Shown here piece after piece: positions 59,251 to 64,000 of a stretch of 64,000 nt of DNA (position 1 is its first letter; each line of letters starts with the position of its first letter). The stretch is from DATMQA01 sp035566895 (GTDB lineage Bacteria; Verrucomicrobiota; Verrucomicrobiia; Limisphaerales; UBA8199), in assembly GCA_035566895.1 (NCBI GenBank), contig DATMQA010000120.1, positions 1 through 64,000 on the forward strand, in the 5' to 3' direction. The notes beneath the pieces were generated by a model. It ran no database searches. It was given only the letters and a program-made list of their open reading frames with translations, and was not told the DNA's origin. Both the position numbers and the translations under genes were made by a program.

Positions 59251-60015
59251 TTAGTCGGGTTTGGGCAGGTAATTGCGATAAGGGATATTGGGGTCGCGGG
59301 GACTTTCTCCAATGGTGGAGCTATAAGTTTCCCTCACAATTTCAATGTCCTTTTCTTCTTCACGCTTGACGCGTTCGGGATAATGGCTCTGGCCGAGTTC
59401 CTTGGCGGAATCGTCGCGGTATTTTTGGAGGGCCTGGATTTGGCCGGAGAGACGGCAAAGGGAAGCCAGCGTACGGCAATACTTTTCGGGCTGGGTGGTG
59501 AGCTGCTGGGCGGCTTCGGGCCGGAGAAGGAATTGGACGAGGTGGGTGGCGGCGAGCTGGAGGCCGACCTCCGGGACCTGGCTGGCGTCGTGCTGGCGAA
59601 GGTAATCGGTGAGGTTGTCCTGGAGCAAGCGGAACTGGAGGGCGTGTTCCTGCTCGAGACACCATTCTTTGAAGCCACCGCGCGTTTTCCAGTTGGAGAC
59701 GTTGCGCGGGGTGACAGTGAAACCGATGTCAGAGAGGGCCGAGGCGATTTGATTATCGGGGATGTGGTTGAAGAGCATGCGATTGACCATGTCACGCGCG
59801 GATTTGGGAAGGCGGGCGATTTTACCGTTGCGGGTGAGTTTCCTTAGTACCGGCGGGAGGCTCGGGGCTGGTTGCGCGACGGCGGAGCCGTTGGAGCCGG
59901 GCGGCGGGGCGACCGGGTGCGGGAGGATTTCAATCTGCGGATTGGAGGGTTGTTCAGGGTGCGGAGGTTCTGAGCGAGGAGAGCAGGAGGCGGATGCAGA
60001 GTTTGGAGTGTCCAT
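59251..60015 (-). CDS. helix-turn-helix protein resembling phage terminase small subunits
   Basis: The 254-residue product has a Pro/Ser-rich start of about 60 residues, then a likely HTH in RLPKSARDMVNRMLFNHIPD and IGFTVTPRNVSNWKTRGGFKEW, and a helical C-terminal half ending NIPYRNYLPKPD. The ...NRML..I...I...L...G..ITP..ISNWK... pattern resembles DUF3486/terminase small-subunit-like proteins that are common in Verrucomicrobia. No phage genes are nearby, so it may be a domesticated regulator. The assignment is tentative. Confidence 0.55.
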   Translation of the reverse strand: MDTPNSASASCSPRSEPPHPEQPSNPQIEILPHPVAPPPGSNGSAVAQPAPSLPPVLRKLTRNGKIARLPKSARDMVNRMLFNHIPDNQIASALSDIGFTVTPRNVSNWKTRGGFKEWCLEQEHALQFRLLQDNLTDYLRQHDASQVPEVGLQLAATHLVQFLLRPEAAQQLTTQPEKYCRTLASLCRLSGQIQALQKYRDDSAKELGQSHYPERVKREEEKDIEIVRETYSSTIGESPRDPNIPYRNYLPKPD

Positions 60016-60022
60016 ATGATTA

Positions 60023-60055
60023 TCGAGTTTTCAGGTTATTCAGTTTTCAGTCTGG
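60023..60055. repeat. word-type repeat (GTTTTCAG class)
   Basis: ATCGAGTTTTCAGGTTATTC and CAGTTTTCAG repeat a TTTTCAG unit directly after the HTH gene start, in the leader of that gene. It has no inverted arm. Confidence 0.6.
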
Positions 60056-60083
60056 AAATGTCGGATGGGTGGCGAAAAAGTTT

Positions 60084-60144
60084 TTGGTTACCAGCGGTTA
60101 CCAGGGGTTACCAGCGGTTACCAAAACGGGGGGTATGGTTACCG
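60084..60144. repeat. GGTTACCAG tandem repeat
   Basis: Five copies of a GGTTACC unit, three of them as GGTTACCAGCG or GGTTACCAGGG, run from 60086 to 60143. It resembles the ATGTAACC words at 18649-18786 read on the opposite strand. Confidence 0.7.
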
Positions 60145-60543
60145 GAGGGATGGGTCCCGGGTGACGAAGAGAGTGATGGGAAGCGGGAGTTGGAACCCTT
60201 CGAGATTCTCGGCTTGGCATAAAACAACTTGCCTTATTAGTCTTGAGCCGACGGGTTTTTGTGACGGGAAGGAGCAGCTGAATTCCTTCAGTCGCGTCCA
60301 GCCCCCGAGCCCGCCGGGACGGTTGAAGGATTGAAGCTTGGGCCGTGCCATGGTTTTCGAGGGCAAGGGAGCGCGGATAGAGGAAGCGTGATGCGTGGAG
60401 ATGATGGGCGAAACAAGCAGTTTTGAGTGAATCCTGACAAGGGTGGGGCATGGGAACTGCTGGTTTGGGGGTTGGGGGAGTGTCCTCAAATTGGTGGAAG
60501 TGTAGGAGAAGTGGACACAAACAGACGCAAGGATGTCGTCTGC

Positions 60544-60575
60544 ACTGGCAGGCTGGAAGCCCGCCTCTACGTCTC
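60544..60575. repeat. REP-like hairpin GGCAGGC/GCCCGCC
   Basis: GGCAGGCTGGAAGCCCGCC at 60546-60564 is a near-perfect small hairpin with a five-base loop, followed by TCTACG. The nested hairpin at 39012-39030 has the same layout, with GCTACG after it. Confidence 0.6.
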
Positions 60576-60672
60576 GATTTTGGTTTTTCAATTCCTGCAG
60601 CGCTCGGGTAAACTCCGGGCCGGTTGCGATGTCCGAGCCCGAAAGCCAGGCGTGCGCATACGCTGCCGAGCT

Positions 60673-61770
60673 ATGGATTTTATCGATCTAAAGGCCCAAT
60701 ACCGGCGGTATCAGAACGAGATTGACCAGCGGATGCGGCAAGTGCTGGAGCACGGGCATTTCATCATGGGGCCGGAGATCATTGAATTGGAGAAGACATT
60801 GGCGGCGTACGTTGGGATGGCGCACTGCATCACGGTGGCCAGCGGCACGGCGAGTCTCGAGATTGCGTTGCGGGCGCTGGGCGTCGGGCCCGGGGACGAC
60901 GTGATTACCGTACCGTTCACGTGGATCAGCACGGCGGAAGTGATTTCTTTAGTGGGCGCCAAGCCGGTATTTGTTGATATCGAGCCGGCGACGTATAACC
61001 TGGATTTGGCCAAACTGGAGGCGGCGTTTTCAGCACGGACCAAGGCCGTCATTCCGGTCAGTCTTTTTGGGCAAATGCCGGATTACGAGCAAATCAAGAC
61101 GATGGCGGGGAGGCGCGGAGTTCCGGTGATCGAGGATGGAGCGCAAAGCTTTGGAGCGCAGCAGAAGGGCAGACGAAGTTGCGGTGTGACGGCGGTGGCC
61201 AGCACGAGCTTTTTCCCGGCTAAGCCACTCGGGTGCTATGGGGATGGCGGGGCGCTGTTCACCAGCGATGACGCGCTGGCGGAACGGATGCGGGCGATTC
61301 GAACGCACGGCGGACTCAAGCGTCATCATCATCCGTGGGTAGGAACCAACGGGCGTTTTGACACGCTGCAGGCGGCGGTTCTGCTGGCGAAGTGGCCGCA
61401 TTTCGATTGGGAAGTGAAGCAGCGCGGCAGGCTGGGGGCCCGCTACTCGGAAAAACTACAAGACCTGTGTGGAGTTCCCGAAGTCATGCCGGGGAATACA
61501 CACGTTTATGCGCAGTACACCATTCGCGTGGGGCAACGAGAACAAGTGGGCGAGAAGCTGAAGGCGAAGGGCATCCCCACAGCAGTTTATTATCCGAAGT
61601 GCCTCCACGAACAGCCGGTTTTCGCCGGGCTGGGTTATCGAGCGGGGGATTTTCCGGAGTCGGAGAAGGCCGCGCGCGAAGTGCTGAGCCTGCCGATGCA
61701 CCCGTTTTTGAGCGAGGCGGAGCAGGACGGTGTAGTGGCAGCTTTGAAATCGGCCCTCGAGCAGAAGTGA
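60673..61770 (+). CDS. DegT/WbpE-like sugar-nucleotide aminotransferase
   Basis: A PLP aminotransferase for a UDP-sugar. The 365-residue product has ITVASGTASLEIALRALGVGPGDDVI, in parts, PVIEDGAQSFGAQQKG, and the PLP lysine in STSFFPAKPLGCYGDGGA. It matches the WbpE/WlbC type, which aminates the 3-keto sugar of UDP-GlcNAc3NAcA synthesis. The ATG at 60673 opens on MDFIDLKAQY, the family start. It lies two bases before the fused oxidoreductase-acyltransferase gene, which carries the other two steps. Confidence 0.93.
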   Translation: MDFIDLKAQYRRYQNEIDQRMRQVLEHGHFIMGPEIIELEKTLAAYVGMAHCITVASGTASLEIALRALGVGPGDDVITVPFTWISTAEVISLVGAKPVFVDIEPATYNLDLAKLEAAFSARTKAVIPVSLFGQMPDYEQIKTMAGRRGVPVIEDGAQSFGAQQKGRRSCGVTAVASTSFFPAKPLGCYGDGGALFTSDDALAERMRAIRTHGGLKRHHHPWVGTNGRFDTLQAAVLLAKWPHFDWEVKQRGRLGARYSEKLQDLCGVPEVMPGNTHVYAQYTIRVGQREQVGEKLKAKGIPTAVYYPKCLHEQPVFAGLGYRAGDFPESEKAAREVLSLPMHPFLSEAEQDGVVAALKSALEQK

Positions 61771-61772
61771 CC

Positions 61773-63701
61773 ATGAAAACAACTGAGACACTTTCACAGC
61801 CGCGCGACCTGGCGCTGATCGGGGCAGGTTATTGGGGCAAGAACCTGGCTCGCAATTTCAACGCGCTGGGAGCGTTGCACACGATTTGTGATTCCAGCGC
61901 GGCTGCGCTGGCCAGCGGCGGCGCCGATTACGCGGCGGTGGCACGGGAACCGGATTTGGCGCGTGTGCTCGGGAACAAGATGATCCGGAAAGCAGTCGTT
62001 GCGACTCCGGCGGTGCTGCATTACCAGTTTGCGAAGGCATGCCTGGAGGCCGGAAAAGATGTCTATGTGGAAAAGCCTTTATGCGTTGATTTAGCCCAGG
62101 CCGAGGACCTGGTACGGCTGGCCGAAACCAAGGGACACATCCTGATGGTGGGCCATTTGCTGCAATATCACCCATGCATCGAGCGGCTGCGTTCGCTGGT
62201 GAGCGCGGGAGAACTAGGCAAGCTCTGTTACATTGCTTCCAATCGGCTGAATCTGGGCAAAATCCGCCGCGAGGAGAACGCGCTGTGGAGTTTTGCCCCG
62301 CATGACATCTCGGTGATACTGGCGCTGGTGAACCACCAGTTGCCGGAGCAGGTACGATGTTCCGGGGGCTCATTCCTGCACTCAGGAGTGGCCGATACGA
62401 CGATGACGACGCTGCGGTTTGGCGGCGGGGTTCGCGGCCATATCTATGTTTCCTGGCTTAATCCGTTTAAGGAGCAAAAGCTGACGGTGGTCGGTTCGGC
62501 CGGGATGGCGGTATTTGACGACACCAAGCCCTGGGCGGAGAAGCTGGTGGTGTATCGGGATTTCCTGCGGTGGAAGGAGGGCCAGACACCGACGCCTACG
62601 AAGATTGCCGGCGAGTGGGTGGTGGTGCCAGAGAACGAACCCTTGCGGGAGGAATGCCGGCATTTTCTGGAGCGTTGCCAGGACCGGCGCCCGCCGCGCA
62701 CCGACGGGCGCGAAGGTCTGCGGGTGCTGCAGGTCTTGCAGGCAGCGCAGGACAGCCTGGAGAAGGACGGCGAGGCTGTCGCACCCGCGCCGCAATCCAC
62801 CGACCACGGACATACGCCTCTGTCGGCTCCACTACCCGCGGCAGCAGCACCCGATTATTTTGTCCATTCTACCGCTACAGTCGATGAGGGCGCCAGCATC
62901 GGGGCCGGGACAAAGATCTGGCACTTCAGCCATGTGCAGAAAGGTGCCCAGATTGGGGCACAGTGCAGTTTGGGACAAAACGTGAATGTGGACAGGGCCC
63001 AGATCGGCAACAATGTCAAAATCCAGAACAACGTCTCGCTCTACACCGGCGTGGTGATCGAGGATGACGTCTTTTTAGGACCATCCTGCGTGCTGACAAA
63101 CGTGACCAATCCACGTTCGCAGGTAACGCGGCGCGGTCTTTACGAGCAAACGGTCATCCGGCGCGGCGCGACGATCGGAGCCAATGCCACCATCCTGTGC
63201 GGGGTCACCGTGGGACGCTACGCCTTCGTGGCCGCCGGGGCGGTGGTGACCAAGGACGTGCTGGATTATGCGCTGGTGCGAGGCAACCCGGCGCGGCAGG
63301 CCGGCTGGATGAGCCGGCACGGGCAGGTGCTCACAGCAGGCGCCGATGGTCGCTTCCGGTGCCCGGAATCAGGGCTGCGGTATGAACTCAACGGCGAGCA
63401 AGGGTTGCATTGCCTCGATTTACCCGAGGAATCGCCGTTGCCGGCGGAGCTGGCGCTCGGCAGGACAGCTTACGCGCGGTTCAAGAGCGGGCGCGCTCCA
63501 GCGGCCGAAAAAAGCGGCGGCGAAGGCCGCCTGCAGGGAACCACGGTGGCGAGCGCAAAGCGCTTGGAGACGGGCTCGGCGTCACCTGCGAGCAGAGGCA
63601 GTAATGGGCCGGCCTCGAGGCTGAAGAAAGAAAAGAGCGCGGCCCGGGCCGTACGCACCCCAAAGGTTTCGCGCGGTTCGAAGGCAGCCCCGGAAGCGTG
63701 A
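61773..63701 (+). CDS. WbpB-WbpD fusion: UDP-sugar 3-dehydrogenase and N-acetyltransferase
   Basis: Residues 1 to about 330 are a Gfo/Idh/MocA oxidoreductase: LIGAGYWGKNLARNF for NAD, VYVEKPLCVD for catalysis. Residues about 360-540 are a left-handed beta-helix acetyltransferase (TKIWHFSHVQKGAQIGAQCS; DDVFLGPSCVLTNVTNPRS; GATIGANATILCGVTVG), as in WbpD/WlbB. In the UDP-2,3-diacetamido-2,3-dideoxy-glucuronate pathway these are separate enzymes acting before and after WbpE, encoded just upstream. The last 100 residues are a basic, low-complexity tail. The total is 642 residues from the ATG at 61773. Confidence 0.92.
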   Translation: MKTTETLSQPRDLALIGAGYWGKNLARNFNALGALHTICDSSAAALASGGADYAAVAREPDLARVLGNKMIRKAVVATPAVLHYQFAKACLEAGKDVYVEKPLCVDLAQAEDLVRLAETKGHILMVGHLLQYHPCIERLRSLVSAGELGKLCYIASNRLNLGKIRREENALWSFAPHDISVILALVNHQLPEQVRCSGGSFLHSGVADTTMTTLRFGGGVRGHIYVSWLNPFKEQKLTVVGSAGMAVFDDTKPWAEKLVVYRDFLRWKEGQTPTPTKIAGEWVVVPENEPLREECRHFLERCQDRRPPRTDGREGLRVLQVLQAAQDSLEKDGEAVAPAPQSTDHGHTPLSAPLPAAAAPDYFVHSTATVDEGASIGAGTKIWHFSHVQKGAQIGAQCSLGQNVNVDRAQIGNNVKIQNNVSLYTGVVIEDDVFLGPSCVLTNVTNPRSQVTRRGLYEQTVIRRGATIGANATILCGVTVGRYAFVAAGAVVTKDVLDYALVRGNPARQAGWMSRHGQVLTAGADGRFRCPESGLRYELNGEQGLHCLDLPEESPLPAELALGRTAYARFKSGRAPAAEKSGGEGRLQGTTVASAKRLETGSASPASRGSNGPASRLKKEKSAARAVRTPKVSRGSKAAPEA

Positions 63702-63731
63702 AGGAGCGTTGGTTAACTTTTTGTTTTTAGG

Positions 63732-64000
63732 ATGAAACGACTGATCCGACTGGATTTTTGCGATTTCTGGCCATTTTTCGACAAGCACGACAATTTCTTT
63801 TTCAACCTGCTGAGCGAACGGTTTGACGTCCGAATCTGCGATCAGCCGGATTTTATCATCTACTGCAACAACGGGCATGTGCACCGGCTGCACAATTGCG
63901 TGAAGATCTATTTCACGCACGAGCCGATCCGGGCGGATTTCAGGGAATGCGACTGGGCCTTCACCGCTTTCTACGAAGACAATCCCAGGCATATGCGGCT
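63732..64000 (+). CDS. GT10 alpha-1,3-fucosyltransferase-like protein (partial)
   Basis: The first 89 codons of a glycosyltransferase, cut by the right edge. From the ATG at 63732 (MKRLIRLDFCDFWPFFDKHD), the segment KIYFTHEPIRADFRECDWAF with AFYEDNPRHMRL resembles the N-terminal region of family 10 fucosyltransferases, where Y(F)TGENIRPDF..CDYAI is typical. It follows the amino-sugar genes by 30 bases and may add a sugar to the same surface glycan. Confidence 0.75.
   Translation, partial: MKRLIRLDFCDFWPFFDKHDNFFFNLLSERFDVRICDQPDFIIYCNNGHVHRLHNCVKIYFTHEPIRADFRECDWAFTAFYEDNPRHMR

Larger units (their letters stand above)
60016..60672. other. 657-base intergenic region with repeats
   Basis: No supported gene. 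It holds three word-type elements (60023-60055, 60084-60144, 60544-60575) and otherwise unremarkable sequence. Open frames on the minus strand here contain translated repeat sequence (VEAGFQPAS) and are not taken as genes. Confidence 0.6.

Noticed and set aside
60139..60591. A 150-codon minus-strand frame beginning MKNQNRDVEAGFQPAS.
   Set aside because: Its N terminus is translated hairpin repeat DNA and the rest has no recognisable features.
1..64000. CRISPR arrays, tRNA or rRNA genes, insertion sequences and prophage.
   Set aside because: No regularly spaced repeats with unique spacers, no cloverleaf sequence and no transposase or phage structural gene was found. The word repeats lack uniform spacers.

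Overview
The window looks like chromosomal DNA from a Verrucomicrobiota bacterium of the Pedosphaera/Limisphaerales type. This is inferred from gene content, not from a database search. The clues are a GreA with a very long N-terminal extension (a trait shared with Chlamydia), four secreted proteins with an almost invariant [20 protein letters not shown] prepilin leader, zinc-ribbon and GYF-domain membrane proteins, and a MetX-MetW fusion. No tRNA, rRNA, CRISPR array, prophage or intact insertion sequence was seen.

Layout. 1-2021: nuoABCD on the minus strand, with nuoD cut by the left edge. 2271-6932: fabI, small membrane proteins and a DUF2252 protein. 7171-12561: ilvB with its own attenuator, the long greA and rsmB. 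12636-20059: lipoproteins, a prepilin-like protein, a SurA-like chaperone, an RluA-type enzyme, argF and argD. 20345-26008: a TauE/UspA/exonuclease III operon, a nitrilase and metXW. 26133-35869: a carbohydrate locus (GH31, two secreted proteins, a prepilin-like protein, and a propeller-type histidine kinase with its response regulator). 35994-42546: thrC, pyrRB, mrp and a pyruvate/indolepyruvate decarboxylase-like enzyme. 42682-48832: an iron-sulfur assembly operon (sufD, sufU, sufT, sufS, a DUF1858-rhodanese protein, a second U-type scaffold) followed by a DUF6941 protein and a TauE-family permease. 48841-55000: a GH27 alpha-galactosidase, a phosphoesterase-propeller protein, family 4 uracil-DNA glycosylase and Ppx/GppA. 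55096-60015: a membrane methyltransferase-like protein, a divergent pair of prepilin-like genes, DAHP synthase with its own attenuator, and a helix-turn-helix protein. 60673-64000: an amino-sugar/glycan locus (a WbpE-like aminotransferase, a WbpB-WbpD fusion, and the start of a GT10 fucosyltransferase).

Three things stand out. First, two short leader peptides sit before intrinsic terminators. One (9127-9201) is loaded with Leu, Ile and Val codons in front of acetolactate synthase. The other (59018-59068) carries Tyr-Trp-Tyr-Tyr-Phe in front of DAHP synthase. Both follow a CTTGAC-type promoter placed so close that the leader transcripts would be nearly leaderless. Second, about seventeen loci carry short, internally repetitive DNA built from 7-12 base words, many with an inverted copy downstream so that they fold into imperfect hairpins. 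Several word classes recur (CGTGATG, TCCGAAA, GACGCGAAGA, GGTTACC, CCAAA and others). Third, two such stretches lie in frame inside rsmB, and others supply the end of argD and apparently the start codon of sufU. These elements therefore seem to spread and to be absorbed into genes.
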